From Streptococcus mitis B6 (lineage in GTDB: Bacteria; Bacillota; Bacilli; Lactobacillales; Streptococcaceae): a stretch of DNA of 64,000 nucleotides. The translations under genes and the position numbers were made by a program. Location: the NCBI RefSeq assembly GCF_000027165.1, contig NC_013853.1, positions 2,082,612-2,146,611 of the forward strand, in the 5' to 3' direction. Of the stretch, positions 31,081-40,694 are shown piece after piece; the first letter of the stretch is position 1, and the number at the start of each line of letters is the position of its first letter. The notes beneath the pieces were generated by a model that was not told the DNA's origin, made no database searches, and worked only from the letters and a program-made list of their open reading frames with translations.

Positions 31081-31743
31081 TCATCTTACAAGGGAAAATG
31101 TTTTTACATCCTCAGCACCAGCCTCTTCCAATAGTTTCTTCACACGATTTATAGTTGTTCCAGTAGTATAAATGTCGTCTATAAGTAAGATTTTTTTAGG
31201 AATAGTAACTCCACTTTTAATAAAGAAAGAAAGTTCTGTTGCCAAGCGTTCTGAACGACTTTTAGAATAACTAGCTCTCTCTTCTCTCTTATCCAGTAAG
31301 TCTTGAAAAGAGAACCCTGCTACTTCAACTAAACCTTCAACCTGGTTAAATCCCCTCTCGAGCAATCTTTCAGGACTTAGGGGAATTACGACAAATTGAT
31401 ACTCTTTGTACTTTTTTAACTCCTCACTTAAAACTGAAGCAAAAACTTTTCTTAAAAGGAAGTCTCCATCAAACTTATACCGACTGAAAAAATCCTTCAT
31501 AGCTTGATTGTAAACAAAAATCGCTCTATGACTCACCTCAACTCCTTCTTTACACCAAAATTGACAGTCTTGACACTTCGTTAACAAACCTGTTTTCATA
31601 CAGTTTGGACAGTACTCTTCTCCAATCCTCTTAAAAGTAGAGTCACAGTCTGAACAAAGACAAGAGTCATCATTCTTCAGAAGTAAGAGACTACTAAAAG
31701 TTAAAATAGTCTTCATAGTCTGCCCACACAACAAGCACTTCAT
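31081..31743 (-). CDS. comFC: competence protein ComFC
   Basis: A 220-residue late-competence protein needed for DNA uptake or processing. It has N-terminal CxxC pairs (CLLCGQ, CSDCD, CPNC, CQDC) typical of a zinc ribbon and a C-terminal phosphoribosyltransferase motif ILLIDDIYTTGTT. It overlaps the end of comFA by four bases and shares its SigX promoter. Confidence 0.95.
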   Translation of the reverse strand: MKCLLCGQTMKTILTFSSLLLLKNDDSCLCSDCDSTFKRIGEEYCPNCMKTGLLTKCQDCQFWCKEGVEVSHRAIFVYNQAMKDFFSRYKFDGDFLLRKVFASVLSEELKKYKEYQFVVIPLSPERLLERGFNQVEGLVEVAGFSFQDLLDKREERASYSKSRSERLATELSFFIKSGVTIPKKILLIDDIYTTGTTINRVKKLLEEAGAEDVKTFSLVR

Positions 31744-33038
31744 AGCCCCGCCTCCTTATTCATCTGCTGAATTTCCTTAATTGCCTTCTTGATTGAAGCA
31801 TTTAACCCATCATGGAAAAAAAGCAAATCTCCTGTTGGTCTATCCATGCTTCGTCCAACTCGTCCACCAATCTGAATCAAGCTAGACTTGGTAAAAAGGC
31901 GATGATTGGCCTCTACTACGAAAACATCCACACAAGGGAAAGTAACTCCGCGCTCCAATATCGTCGTACTGATAAGTATTGTCAATTTTCCATCTCTAAA
32001 AGCTTGTACCTGCTCTAATCGATCTTCTGTGATAGAAGATACAAAGCCAATTTTCTCATGCGGAAATTGCTCCTGTAAGATTTCTTTTAACTGCTCCCCT
32101 TTCTTAATTTCTGAAGCAAAAATGAGTAATGGATAAGCTGTCTTTCTCTGCTTCTCAATATAAGACTTTAGCTTTGGTGACAACCGACTTTTCTCTAAAC
32201 AGTGATTAAAATCGGATAACCAGACAGGTTTAGGAATAATCAAAGGATTTCCATGAAATCGTCTTGGCAAACTCAATCGTTTTAATTCTCCGATGCGAAC
32301 CTTCCTATCTAACTCATCGGTAGAAGTTGCTGTTAAAAAGATTCTCAAGCCATTCTCCTTTACACTATTCTTGACAGCATGGTAAAGCGTGGGATTGTCA
32401 ACATAAGGAAAGGCATCTACTTCATCCACTATCAGCAAATCAAAGGCTTGATAAAACTTCAATAACTGATGGGTCGTCGCAACAACTAGTGGTGTTCGAA
32501 AATACGGCTCTGATTCTCCGTGTAGTAAAGATATCTTGCAAGCAAAATCATCTTGCAGGCGCTTGTACAGCTCCAAACAAACATCTATGCGAGGACTAGC
32601 CAAACAAACTGCACCACCTCCATTAATCACTTTAGCCACAACTTGATAAATCATTTCTGTCTTTCCAGCCCCTGTCACCGCATGAACTAAAGTTGGCTCT
32701 TGCTTGTCTACTGCTTGAATCAGTTCCTCTGATACCTTCTCTTGAAAAGGAGTTAATTGACCACGCCATTTAAGAACATCTTGCCTCGGAAAATCCTCCT
32801 GTGGGAAATAGTATAATGCTTGATCACTCCTGACTCGCTTCATCAGTAAACACTCCCTACAATAGTAAGCACCGATGGGCAAATACCATTCATCTAAAAT
32901 AGCACTATCACAACGTTGACAGAAAAGTTTCCCCTTCTCCTTTCTCATTGCTGGAAGTTTCTCTGCTAACTGACATTCCTCTTTAGTTAATTCATTCTCA
33001 GTAAACAAACGACCGAGATAATTTGGATTTACTTTCAT
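31740..33038 (-). CDS. comFA: competence DNA translocation ATPase ComFA
   Basis: ComFA is a DEAD-box-like ATPase thought to pull transforming DNA into the cytoplasm. The 432 residues show an N-terminal four-Cys zinc motif (CQRC...CREC), Walker A AVTGAGKTEM, Walker B LLIVDEVDAFPY, motif III LTATSTDEL and a C-terminal helicase domain with QIGGRVGR. A perfect cin-box ends 8 bases before the ATG and no Shine-Dalgarno is present, so the mRNA is probably leaderless. Confidence 0.96.
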   Translation of the reverse strand: MKVNPNYLGRLFTENELTKEECQLAEKLPAMRKEKGKLFCQRCDSAILDEWYLPIGAYYCRECLLMKRVRSDQALYYFPQEDFPRQDVLKWRGQLTPFQEKVSEELIQAVDKQEPTLVHAVTGAGKTEMIYQVVAKVINGGGAVCLASPRIDVCLELYKRLQDDFACKISLLHGESEPYFRTPLVVATTHQLLKFYQAFDLLIVDEVDAFPYVDNPTLYHAVKNSVKENGLRIFLTATSTDELDRKVRIGELKRLSLPRRFHGNPLIIPKPVWLSDFNHCLEKSRLSPKLKSYIEKQRKTAYPLLIFASEIKKGEQLKEILQEQFPHEKIGFVSSITEDRLEQVQAFRDGKLTILISTTILERGVTFPCVDVFVVEANHRLFTKSSLIQIGGRVGRSMDRPTGDLLFFHDGLNASIKKAIKEIQQMNKEAGL

Positions 33039-33045
33039 ACTTCTT

Positions 33046-33053
33046 TATTCGTA
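33046..33053 (-). promoter_or_regulatory. cin-box of comFA
   Basis: TACGAATA on the minus strand, after TTTT, with seven bases between it and the comFA ATG. SigX transcripts start several bases past the box, which would be at the ATG. Confidence 0.92.
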
Positions 33054-33082
33054 AAAACCTAGCGCTTTAGATGATTTTTTAG

Positions 33083-33088
33083 TACAAT
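33083..33088 (+). promoter_or_regulatory. yigZ -10 box
   Basis: TACAAT ends six bases before the yigZ ATG at 33095. The expected transcription start coincides with the start codon. No clear -35 box was found. Confidence 0.5.
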
Positions 33089-33094
33089 TAAATA

Positions 33095-33730
33095 ATGGAA
33101 TTTAGAACAATTATAGAGGACGGACAAGTCCAAGAAGAAATCAAAAAATCCCGCTTTATCTGTCATGCCAAGCGTGTTTATAGCGAAGAAGAGGCTCGTG
33201 ACTTCATTACTGCCATCAAGAAAGAGCACTACAAAGCTACGCATAACTGCTCTGCCTTCATTATTGGGGAACGTAGTGAAATCAAACGGACAAGTGATGA
33301 TGGTGAACCTAGTGGTACTGCTGGCGTTCCCATGCTTGGGGTACTAGAAAATCACAATCTCACCAATATCTGTGTGGTAGTGACACGCTACTTTGGTGGT
33401 ATTAAACTAGGCGCTGGAGGACTGATTCGTGCTTACGCCGGCAGTGTCGCCTTAGCTGTCAAAGAAATTGGCATCATTGAAATAAAAGAACAAGCTGGCA
33501 TTGCTATTCAAATGTCTTACGCTCAGTATCAAGAGTACAGTAACTTCCTTAAGGAACATAATCTCATGGAACTGGATACAAACTTTACAGATCAAGTCGA
33601 TACGATAATTTATGTTAATAAAGAAGAAAAAGAAACTATTAAAGCTGCACTTGTAGAATTTTTTAATGGAAAAGTCACTTTAACTGATCAAGGTTTACGA
33701 GAAGTTGAAGTTCCTGTAAACTTAGTGTAA
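33095..33730 (+). CDS. YigZ/IMPACT family protein
   Basis: A 211-residue protein of the UPF0029/IMPACT family. The conserved core SRFICHAKRV...SDDGEPSGTAGVPMLGVLE and VTRYFGGIKLGAGGLIRAY is complete, and the C-terminal ferredoxin-like domain (DUF1949) follows. The molecular role in bacteria is not settled. It is divergent from comFA and shows no ribosome binding site. Confidence 0.92.
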   Translation: MEFRTIIEDGQVQEEIKKSRFICHAKRVYSEEEARDFITAIKKEHYKATHNCSAFIIGERSEIKRTSDDGEPSGTAGVPMLGVLENHNLTNICVVVTRYFGGIKLGAGGLIRAYAGSVALAVKEIGIIEIKEQAGIAIQMSYAQYQEYSNFLKEHNLMELDTNFTDQVDTIIYVNKEEKETIKAALVEFFNGKVTLTDQGLREVEVPVNLV

Positions 33731-33926
33731 ATAATAGATAATGCAGTGTTTCACTGACATTCTCACCACTACTTTAATTAGCAAAATAAAAAGATGCTTG
33801 CCCAGACCCACTAGAAAATGAAGCAATTCAAAAAGAAAACAGATATCGTTCCACTTTACACCTATTTACTAGAATTAGCTTATCACAATCGCTTGAAAAT
33901 TAACTGCTTAGACCTATGATATAAAA

Positions 33927-33952
33927 AAATCCTATCACTTCGATAGGATTTC
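33927..33952. terminator. hairpin terminator upstream of cysK
   Basis: AAATCCTATC and GATAGGATTT form a perfect ten-base stem with a five-base loop, A-run before and T-rich after. Confidence 0.75.
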
Positions 33953-33957
33953 TATAT

Positions 33958-33986
33958 TTTACAAATGGTATAGATAGCGTTATACT
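33958..33986 (+). promoter_or_regulatory. cysK promoter
   Basis: TTTACA (33958-33963), 17 bases, TATACT (33981-33986), about 30 bases before the start codon. No operator was recognised. Confidence 0.7.
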
Positions 33987-34015
33987 AGAAATATCTTATA
34001 CAAAGAGGTATTCAT

Positions 34016-34942
34016 ATGTCTATTTATAACAACATTACTGAATTAATCGGTCAAACTCCGATTGTTAAACTCAACAACATCGTGCCAGAAGGGGCTGCAG
34101 ACGTCTATGTAAAACTTGAAGCATTCAACCCTGGTTCTTCTGTAAAAGATCGTATTGCTCTTAGCATGATTGAAAAAGCTGAACAAGACGGTATTCTGAA
34201 ACCAGGTTCTACAATTGTTGAAGCAACGAGTGGAAACACTGGTATTGGACTTTCATGGGTAGGTGCTGCTAAAGGATATAAAGTTGTCATCGTTATGCCT
34301 GAAACTATGAGTGTAGAACGACGTAAGATTATCCAAGCTTATGGTGCTGAACTCGTCCTAACTCCTGGTAGCGAAGGAATGAAAGGTGCTATTGCTAAAG
34401 CTCAAGAAATCGCTGCTGAACGTGATGGTTTCCTTCCTCTTCAATTTGACAATCCAGCTAATCCAGAAGTACACGAAAGAACAACAGGAGCTGAGATATT
34501 AGCTGCTTTCGGTAAAGATGGATTAGATGCCTTTGTTGCTGGAGTTGGTACTGGTGGAACGATTTCTGGTGTTTCTCATGCACTCAAATCAGCAAATTCA
34601 AGCATTCAAGTTTTTGCAGTAGAGGCAGACGAATCTGCTATTCTATCTGGTGAAAAACCTGGACCACACAAAATTCAAGGTATCTCAGCTGGATTTATTC
34701 CTGATACACTGGATACAAAGGCTTATGATGGTATCGTTCGTGTAACATCAGACGATGCACTAGCACTCGGCCGTGAAATTGGTGGAAAAGAAGGATTCCT
34801 TGTAGGGATTTCTTCAGCTGCAGCTATCTACGGAGCCATCGAGGTTGCCAAAAAATTAGGTACAGGTAAAAAAGTTCTTGCTCTAGCACCAGATAACGGT
34901 GAACGTTATCTCTCTACAGCACTCTATGAATTTGAAGTGTAG
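34016..34942 (+). CDS. cysK: cysteine synthase (O-acetylserine sulfhydrylase)
   Basis: A 308-residue PLP enzyme that makes cysteine from O-acetylserine and sulfide. The PLP lysine is in [11 protein letters not shown], the substrate loop is TSGNTGIGL and the phosphate-binding loop is GTGGTISG, all intact. It is transcribed alone, between two hairpin terminators. Pneumococcal annotations often call this gene cysM; sequence alone does not separate the two. Confidence 0.95.
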   Translation: MSIYNNITELIGQTPIVKLNNIVPEGAADVYVKLEAFNPGSSVKDRIALSMIEKAEQDGILKPGSTIVEATSGNTGIGLSWVGAAKGYKVVIVMPETMSVERRKIIQAYGAELVLTPGSEGMKGAIAKAQEIAAERDGFLPLQFDNPANPEVHERTTGAEILAAFGKDGLDAFVAGVGTGGTISGVSHALKSANSSIQVFAVEADESAILSGEKPGPHKIQGISAGFIPDTLDTKAYDGIVRVTSDDALALGREIGGKEGFLVGISSAAAIYGAIEVAKKLGTGKKVLALAPDNGERYLSTALYEFEV

Positions 34943-34958
34943 TCTCCTAAATGCACTT

Positions 34959-34976
34959 AGCCCTTATTATAGGGCT
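34959..34976 (+). terminator. terminator of cysK
   Basis: AGCCCT and AGGGCT pair around six bases, followed by TTTTATTTAT. Confidence 0.85.
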
Positions 34977-35033
34977 TTTTATTTATACCTTGAAAATAGG
35001 AAAATATCCCTATACGGATCTACTGCATAGAAA

Positions 35034-35057
35034 AAAGGAAGCAATTTGGCTTCCTTT
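35034..35057 (-). terminator. terminator of rpsB-tsf
   Basis: AAAGGAAGC and GCTTCCTTT pair around a short loop, followed on the minus strand by TTTC. Confidence 0.85.
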
Positions 35058-35063
35058 TTATTA

Positions 35064-36104
35064 TTAGTTATTCAAGGCTGCTGCCATTGTAGCTGCAACT
35101 TCAGCTTCGAAGTCGTTTGCAGCTTTTTCGATACCTTCACCAACTTCAAAGCGAGCAAACTCAACTACTGAAGCGTTAACTGATTCAAGGTATGCTTCAA
35201 CTGTCTTGCTGTCATCCATGATGTATACTTGTGCAAGAAGTGTATAAGCTTGGTCAACTTTAGTGTTGTCAAGCATGAAGCGATCCATTTTACCTGGGAT
35301 GATTTTGTCCCAGATTTTTTCTGGTTTGCCTTCTGCAGCCAATTCAGCTTTGATGTCAGCTTCAGCTTGGGCAATAACATCATCAGTCAATTGAGCTTTT
35401 GATCCATACTTCAAGTGTGGAAGAGCTGGTTTGTTAACCATTGCACGACTTTCATTGTCTTGGTCGATTACGTGGTTCAATTGTGCCAACTCATCTTTAA
35501 CGAATTGCTCATCCAATTCTTTGTAAGAAAGAACTGTTGGTTTCATCGCTGCGATGTGCATTGACAATTGTTTAGCAAGTGCTTCGTCTCCACCTTCAAC
35601 AACTGAAATAACACCGATACGTCCACCGTTATGTTGGTATGCTCCAAAGTGTTGTGCATCTGTTTTTTCAATCAATGCAAAGCGACGGAATGAGATTTTT
35701 TCTCCGATAGTTGCTGTTGCAGATACATATGCAGCTTCAAGAGTTTCACCTGAAGGCATTGTCAAAGCAAGTGCTTCTTCATTATTAGCAGGTTTTCCTT
35801 CAGCAATAACTTTAGCTGTAGTATTTACCAATTCAACGAATTGAGCATTTTTCGCAACGAAGTCAGTTTCAGCGTTTACTTCAATAACTGCAGCAACATT
35901 ACCGTTAACATAAACACCAGTCAAACCTTCTGCAGCAACACGGTCAGCTTTCTTAGCTGCCTTAGCCATACCCTTTTCACGAAGCAATTCAATCGCTTTT
36001 TCGATGTCACCGTCTGTTTCTACAAGCGCTTTTTTAGCGTCCATAACTCCGGCACCAGATTTTTCACGCAACTCTTTTACAAGTTTAGCTGTAATTTCTG
36101 CCAT
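35064..36104 (-). CDS. tsf: elongation factor Ts
   Basis: A 346-residue nucleotide exchange factor for EF-Tu. It starts [27 protein letters not shown] and includes the core motif TDFVAKN, with the TsF dimerisation domains after it. It follows rpsB across a GC-rich hairpin that may lower its expression relative to S2. Confidence 0.98.
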   Translation of the reverse strand: MAEITAKLVKELREKSGAGVMDAKKALVETDGDIEKAIELLREKGMAKAAKKADRVAAEGLTGVYVNGNVAAVIEVNAETDFVAKNAQFVELVNTTAKVIAEGKPANNEEALALTMPSGETLEAAYVSATATIGEKISFRRFALIEKTDAQHFGAYQHNGGRIGVISVVEGGDEALAKQLSMHIAAMKPTVLSYKELDEQFVKDELAQLNHVIDQDNESRAMVNKPALPHLKYGSKAQLTDDVIAQAEADIKAELAAEGKPEKIWDKIIPGKMDRFMLDNTKVDQAYTLLAQVYIMDDSKTVEAYLESVNASVVEFARFEVGEGIEKAANDFEAEVAATMAAALNN

Positions 36105-36131
36105 TTTGATTCTCCTATATTTTTTAAAAAT

Positions 36132-36160
36132 AGGAGAGCCGGGCTAAGCCCTGCCCTCCT
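36132..36160 (-). terminator. attenuating hairpin between rpsB and tsf
   Basis: AGGAGAGCCGGGCT and AGCCCTGCCCTCCT form a strong, slightly mismatched hairpin followed on the minus strand by ATTTTTAAAAA. It is placed between two genes that should be co-transcribed, so partial termination is likely. Confidence 0.7.
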
Positions 36161-36182
36161 AGGTAATTACTATTTATATGAA

Positions 36183-36962
36183 TTAAGCGTTGTCGCCTTC
36201 TACAACTTCAACGATTTCTTCAATTGAATCTGCTTGAGCTTCAGAAGCTGCAAATTCTGCTTCAACTGCTGCTGCATCTTCACCTTGACGTCCTTCGATG
36301 ATAGCGTCAGCCAATTTAGCTGTGATCAATTTAACAGCGCGGATAGCATCATCGTTAGCTGGGATGATTACATCGATATCATCTGGATCAGTATTTGTGT
36401 CAACCATCGCTACAACTGGGATTCCCAATTTTTTAGCTTCTTTAACAGCGATTTGCTCTTTATGTGGGTCAACTACGTACATCACATCTGGGATACGAGG
36501 CATATCTTCGATACCACCCAAGAATTTTTCAAGACGTGCACGTTGTTTGTTAAGAAGTGCAACTTCTTTCTTAGGAAGAACTTCAAAAGTTCCATCTTCT
36601 TCCATACGTTTGATTTCTTTCAAACGAGCGATACGTTTTTGGATTGTTCCCCAGTTTGTAAGAGTTCCACCCAACCAACGGTGGTTGATGAAGTATTGAC
36701 CTGAACGTACTGCTTCTTCAGCAACTGCATCAGCTGCTTGTTTCTTAGTACCAACGAACAATACAACTGCATCGTTAGCTGCTGCATCACGCATAAAATC
36801 GTAAGCTTGGTCAGCATATTTTACAGTTTGTTGTAAGTCGATAACGTGAATTCCGTTACGCTCAGTGAAGATGTACTTAGCCATCTTAGGGTTCCAGCGA
36901 CGAGTTTGGTGACCAAAGTGTACACCAGCCTCAAGAAGTTGTTTCATTGAAATTACTGCCAT
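36183..36962 (-). CDS. rpsB: 30S ribosomal protein S2
   Basis: A 259-residue ribosomal protein beginning [25 protein letters not shown]. The frame extends 28 codons upstream, but only the ATG at 36962 has a ribosome binding site (AAAGGAG, 8 bases) and fits the family. The acidic Glu/Ala-rich C-terminal tail is typical of streptococcal S2. Confidence 0.97.
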   Translation of the reverse strand: MAVISMKQLLEAGVHFGHQTRRWNPKMAKYIFTERNGIHVIDLQQTVKYADQAYDFMRDAAANDAVVLFVGTKKQAADAVAEEAVRSGQYFINHRWLGGTLTNWGTIQKRIARLKEIKRMEEDGTFEVLPKKEVALLNKQRARLEKFLGGIEDMPRIPDVMYVVDPHKEQIAVKEAKKLGIPVVAMVDTNTDPDDIDVIIPANDDAIRAVKLITAKLADAIIEGRQGEDAAAVEAEFAASEAQADSIEEIVEVVEGDNA

Positions 36963-37086
36963 GAGTATTTCTCCTTTTTGTTTTTTTCCTCTTCTTGACT
37001 TCAACTCGCAAAACGACCCAAAGGCAACTGTTTCACAATTCATCAAGAATGAGTATTATCGTTCACACGACAAGTTTGATTTTACC
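36963..37086 (-). promoter_or_regulatory. rpsB promoter and leader
   Basis: An extended -10 (TGGTAAAAT, about 37078-37086) on the minus strand gives a leader of about 110 bases. The length suggests a structured region that could allow feedback by S2, but I could not match it to a known leader class. Confidence 0.4.
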
Positions 37087-37153
37087 ATACTTTTTCAATA
37101 TTTTCAAGTAATTTTAGCAGATTTTTAAAGTAAGGTAACTATATAAATCATAA

Positions 37154-37176
37154 AAGAGGCTCCAATCGAGCCTCTT
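37154..37176 (-). terminator. terminator of pcsB
   Basis: AAGAGGCTC and GAGCCTCTT form a perfect nine-base stem with a five-base loop, followed on the minus strand by TTATG and AT-rich sequence. Confidence 0.8.
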
Positions 37177-37187
37177 CGTTTTATTCA

Positions 37188-38435
37188 TTAGTTTGGATAG
37201 ATATATGTTACAAAACCTTCTGAAGTTGTAGTAGGATTGAACCAACCACGTTTATTTCCGATTGTACGATTTCCACCATAGTTTGATTCAGATACTTGGA
37301 TACTTGTTGATGATGAAACAGCTGTAACTACGGCTACGTGTCCATATCCACCATCATTCCAACATGCAATCGCACCAACTTGAGGTGTAGATCCTGTACG
37401 GAATCCTGCAGCTGCTGCACTTGTAGCCCACTGTGCTCCATTACCCCAGTAGTCTCCAGCCCAAGGTGCCAATGTCTTAGCTCCCCATGTACACTCTCCT
37501 GTTGGATAACTTGAAGCATTTGTACTGTATGTTGGGCGATGTTTTACTGGTGCAGGAGTGTAGCTTGTTGATTCTGTTGAAGCACTGCTTGAAGATGATT
37601 CAGACGAACTTGACTCAGATGAACTTGATGAAGAAGTAGTAGATACTGCTTGAACCTGTGCTGTAAAAGTTGTATTTCCAGAAGCAACTACTGTTTGTTG
37701 TTGACTTGCTTGTTTAGCTTTATAAGCTGCTTCTGCTTCTGCAGCTGCTTTAGCTTCTGCTTCTGCTGCAGCTTTTTTCTCGAGTAAACTTGCTTTTTCA
37801 TCCTCTGCAGTAGCCTTTTCAGCAGCAAGATTCAATTCTGCAGCTTTTAACTCAGCTTGTTTTGTAGTTAATGATTGAGCATCATCAGCTAGTTTTTGCT
37901 GATTTGCAATAACTGTATTAATTGCATCATTGTTTGCTACTTGTTTTTCAGAAATAGCTTTTTTATCTGCTTTTTGTTGTTCCAACATTTTGTTGTTTGC
38001 AGATACGATTTCACTCATTGCAGCAACACGTGAAATAGCTTCTGTAATTGATTTTGAGTTTACAATTGTATTAATGTAATTTGTTGCAGCTCCATTTGTT
38101 TGAGCACTACGAGCTTGTTTTTGTAATGAATCATTGCGAGATACAATATTCTTAGAAAGTTCTGTAATTTCACCCTCAAGCTTTTTAGATTCTGCTTGTA
38201 GTCTATCATTTTCAGATTGCAAGTTTGATTGCTCTGTTTGAATAGCAGATACTTGCTCCTGAACTTGATCAACTTGTTTTTGGGCTTCTTGTTGTTGTGC
38301 TGTTAAGTTACTAATTTTATTATCTTGAGCAGCAATTTTGTCATCAGTAGTTTCTGCATGCGCAGTTGTTAAAACAGCTACTTGAGAAACCATTACTGTA
38401 CTTAGTAAAAGTGACGCTAAGATTTTTTTCTTCAT
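37188..38435 (-). CDS. pcsB: peptidoglycan hydrolase PcsB
   Basis: PcsB is the secreted hydrolase that splits daughter cells together with FtsEX. The 415-residue product has a signal peptide (to about Ala27), a long coiled coil (30-250) rich in Gln, Glu and Ala, a Ser-rich linker, and a C-terminal CHAP domain with Cys in [11 protein letters not shown] and His in GGYGHVAVV. It is slightly longer than the roughly 392 residues I recall in pneumococcus, probably in the Ala- and Ser-rich parts. A WalR-type box precedes its promoter, consistent with known WalRK control. Confidence 0.95.
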   Translation of the reverse strand: MKKKILASLLLSTVMVSQVAVLTTAHAETTDDKIAAQDNKISNLTAQQQEAQKQVDQVQEQVSAIQTEQSNLQSENDRLQAESKKLEGEITELSKNIVSRNDSLQKQARSAQTNGAATNYINTIVNSKSITEAISRVAAMSEIVSANNKMLEQQKADKKAISEKQVANNDAINTVIANQQKLADDAQSLTTKQAELKAAELNLAAEKATAEDEKASLLEKKAAAEAEAKAAAEAEAAYKAKQASQQQTVVASGNTTFTAQVQAVSTTSSSSSSESSSSESSSSSASTESTSYTPAPVKHRPTYSTNASSYPTGECTWGAKTLAPWAGDYWGNGAQWATSAAAAGFRTGSTPQVGAIACWNDGGYGHVAVVTAVSSSTSIQVSESNYGGNRTIGNKRGWFNPTTTSEGFVTYIYPN

Positions 38436-38470
38436 ATTTCGTAGATACTCCTTCTTTTAAAGACATTACT

Positions 38471-38514
38471 AGTATACCAAAAAAAGGCCTAATGAATATT
38501 ACGCCTTTGTTACA
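38471..38514 (-). promoter_or_regulatory. pcsB promoter with WalR-type box
   Basis: On the minus strand TGTAAC-N5-CGTAAT (38498-38514) matches TGTWAH-N5-TGTWAH with one mismatch, and TATACT (38471-38476) is the -10. The box overlaps the terminator of mreCD. Confidence 0.75.
38483..38508 (-). terminator. terminator of mreCD
   Basis: AAAGGC and GCCTTT (plus-strand order) pair around a 14-base loop, followed on the minus strand by TTTTTTT. Confidence 0.7.
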
Positions 38515-38528
38515 TTTTTATTTCTTTC

Positions 38529-39023
38529 TTATAGATAAAATTTTTCAAAAATAAACTGAAAAATAATCATCCATATAAGATTCAAAATCATTGATGGTAC
38601 TAAACTATAGACTATAAATAAAGACATACTATCCACAGTTAAACCTACCACTAATGCAAGTATATAAGCTCCCATCTCAAATAGAAAAGTCATGACAATA
38701 ATTGCCAACATTCTCGTCCAACGATTCAATAAGATAACGCTATTAAATTTATGGAGAAATGCCCCCAATAAGACGAACAACAAAGTCGCAATCCCTATCA
38801 AGTGGAAAAAGTAAATGTCATAAACCAAACCCACTACAAAACAATAAGCTAAATAGAAATACTCTGATACTTCAATCGTCTCAAATAAGAGAAACAAAAA
38901 TAGAAAATGACTGGCTAACTGTACATGGGGAAAAAATGAGCCCAAAAGCTGGCTAATATGGGCATCAATTAGAACAAAGAAAGGAAGCAATAAAAATACT
39001 CCAACTCGCTTCAACTGTCTCAT
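38529..39023 (-). CDS. mreD: cell shape protein MreD
   Basis: A 164-residue membrane protein with about five hydrophobic segments, part of the peripheral cell wall synthesis machine with MreC and RodZ. Its start codon shares a base with the mreC stop (TAATG). Sequence conservation is low in this family; the call rests on the pairing with mreC. Confidence 0.9.
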   Translation of the reverse strand: MRQLKRVGVFLLLPFFVLIDAHISQLLGSFFPHVQLASHFLFLFLLFETIEVSEYFYLAYCFVVGLVYDIYFFHLIGIATLLFVLLGAFLHKFNSVILLNRWTRMLAIIVMTFLFEMGAYILALVVGLTVDSMSLFIVYSLVPSMILNLIWMIIFQFIFEKFYL

Positions 39024-39841
39024 TATGAATTCCCCACTAATTCTATCACACTCACATTATGAGTATCTGCACTTAATTTAACAGTTACTTCTCGTGTCAA
39101 GTAGTCCGTACTATGCGTTGTGGCAACCACTTCACCAACAGGAATATCAGCAACGTTAAAGTTTCCTAATCCACCAGTGGTCACCTTATCTCCTGCACTA
39201 ATATCGCTACTACTATTTAATTGACTAATTTTTAGAACTTCATTTTCCTTGTCATAGCCAACGATAATCCCATAAATTGTAGTAGAACCATGTTGAATTT
39301 TAACAGAAATCTTATCAGCATTTTCTGTATTTGTCAGAAGGTTGACCATGGTAGAGTTCTCCTCTACTTTTGAGACACTCCCAATCAAGCCACCATTTGC
39401 AATTGCTAACATATTCTCAGAAGCCCCTTTTGATTTGCCTGCATCTAAGGTCAATTCCTGTTTCCAAGATACTGGAGAACGCATAATAACATCCGCTGCT
39501 AAAGTCTTTGTAGCTTGCAACTTGGACTTCATATCAAGCAATTGGCGCAGTTGTTCATTTTCCATCTTTAAACTTTCCGCCTCATTTGATTTAACTTCTA
39601 ATTGGTAAATCTGTTTCTTCAAACTTTCATTTTCATTATAAGTTCGTGTCAAATGAGCCAAATCTGATTTGACAGAATCAAACCACTGAAAAGGTTTTTG
39701 CACAACCCTATCAACCAATGAGATTCCATCTCCTAATCTTGTCACAATTGTACTTGAATAAGTCGTCGCTAAGAGAGCTGAGACAAGCAGAACAGTGACA
39801 AAAACAATAATGACATATTTTGATTTTTTAAAACGGTTCAT
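39023..39841 (-). CDS. mreC: cell shape protein MreC
   Basis: A 272-residue protein with one N-terminal membrane helix (about 8-28), a coiled coil (about 65-105) and the beta-barrel MreC domain that contains the GLIGSVSKVEENSTMVNLLT and GDKVTTGGLGNFNVADIPVGEV motifs. It organises peripheral peptidoglycan synthesis. Streptococci have no MreB, so MreC and MreD work without an actin partner. Confidence 0.94.
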   Translation of the reverse strand: MNRFKKSKYVIIVFVTVLLVSALLATTYSSTIVTRLGDGISLVDRVVQKPFQWFDSVKSDLAHLTRTYNENESLKKQIYQLEVKSNEAESLKMENEQLRQLLDMKSKLQATKTLAADVIMRSPVSWKQELTLDAGKSKGASENMLAIANGGLIGSVSKVEENSTMVNLLTNTENADKISVKIQHGSTTIYGIIVGYDKENEVLKISQLNSSSDISAGDKVTTGGLGNFNVADIPVGEVVATTHSTDYLTREVTVKLSADTHNVSVIELVGNS

Positions 39842-39899
39842 ATCCCTACCTTTATATCAAAAACTGTTACAGTAACTTTTTATCAATTCCTGAAAGCTA

Positions 39900-40694
39900 C
39901 TAAGATTTTAAGAAAAATAAGCAACAACCAAGTATGATAATAACAAGAATGGTCAGCGTATCCTTTCGAGTCCATTTCAATTGTCGGTATTGACTTCTGC
40001 CTTTTCCCCCCTGATAACCACGCGCTTCCATAGCGATAGCCAAGGAATCCGCACGTTTTAAACTTGTTGCAAAAAGAGGAATCAAAATGGGAATCATAGC
40101 CTTCACCTTTTGAACAATGCTTCCTTCACCAAAATCCACTCCACGCGCTTTCTGTGCATTCATAATCCGCGTCGTATCATCCATTAAGGTCGGAACAAAA
40201 CGCAAACTCATAGATAGCATTAAGCCAATTTCATGAACTGGAACTTTCACACGCTTTAAAGGTGCTAATAGAGCTTCGACAGCTGATGCCAAACTTAAGG
40301 GCATGGTTGTTAAGGTTAACAAAGTTGAAAAGAAAATAATCAATACAAAACGACAAAAAATAATCCCAGCTTGTTGCAAAGCATAATCCGTGATTCTCAC
40401 AAACGAAAACTCAAATAAAACATTCCCATTAGAAATGAAAAATAGTTGAAAAATAGTTGTGAAGGCAATCAAGAAAAACATAGACTTCAAGCCCTGAATA
40501 ACAAACGAAAGAGATACTCCTGACAAGGCAATAAATATCCCTGTCGCTATGAAAAGAATTAGATTCGTCAAGGGATTATTAGCCCAAAAAACGATTAAAA
40601 TCAGTAGCATCATAGCCAGTAATTTGCTACGTGGATCCAATCGGTGAACAATCGAATCTCCTGGGATATAACGCCCCAAAATCATACTATCCAT
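39900..40694 (-). CDS. ecfT: ECF transporter T component
   Basis: A 264-residue membrane scaffold of energy-coupling factor transporters, which take up vitamins with interchangeable S subunits. It has about five to six membrane segments and the two Ala-Arg-Gly motifs ([11 protein letters not shown] and [12 protein letters not shown]) that couple to the ATPases. The gene overlaps ecfA2 by 8 bases. Confidence 0.95.
   Translation of the reverse strand: MDSMILGRYIPGDSIVHRLDPRSKLLAMMLLILIVFWANNPLTNLILFIATGIFIALSGVSLSFVIQGLKSMFFLIAFTTIFQLFFISNGNVLFEFSFVRITDYALQQAGIIFCRFVLIIFFSTLLTLTTMPLSLASAVEALLAPLKRVKVPVHEIGLMLSMSLRFVPTLMDDTTRIMNAQKARGVDFGEGSIVQKVKAMIPILIPLFATSLKRADSLAIAMEARGYQGGKGRSQYRQLKWTRKDTLTILVIIILGCCLFFLKS

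Larger units (their letters stand above)
33731..34015. other. intergenic region, no gene recognised
   Basis: 285 bases between yigZ and cysK. Two overlapping short frames around 33793-33920 encode plausible-looking peptides (one ending LHLFTRISLSQSLEN), but neither has a start codon with a ribosome binding site, so they may be the remnant of a lost gene. A hairpin at 33927-33952 and the cysK promoter are the only clear signals. Confidence 0.5.

Noticed and set aside
33745..33760. GTGTTTCACTGACA as a third parS site
   Set aside because: Only the left half matches; the right arm of the palindrome is absent.
36234..36704. Long plus-strand frames opposite rpsB
   Set aside because: They are Cys- and Phe-rich shadows of a highly expressed gene with strong codon bias.
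36963..37046. 28-codon extension of rpsB
   Set aside because: S2 begins MAVISMKQ with a strong ribosome binding site; the extension lies in the leader.
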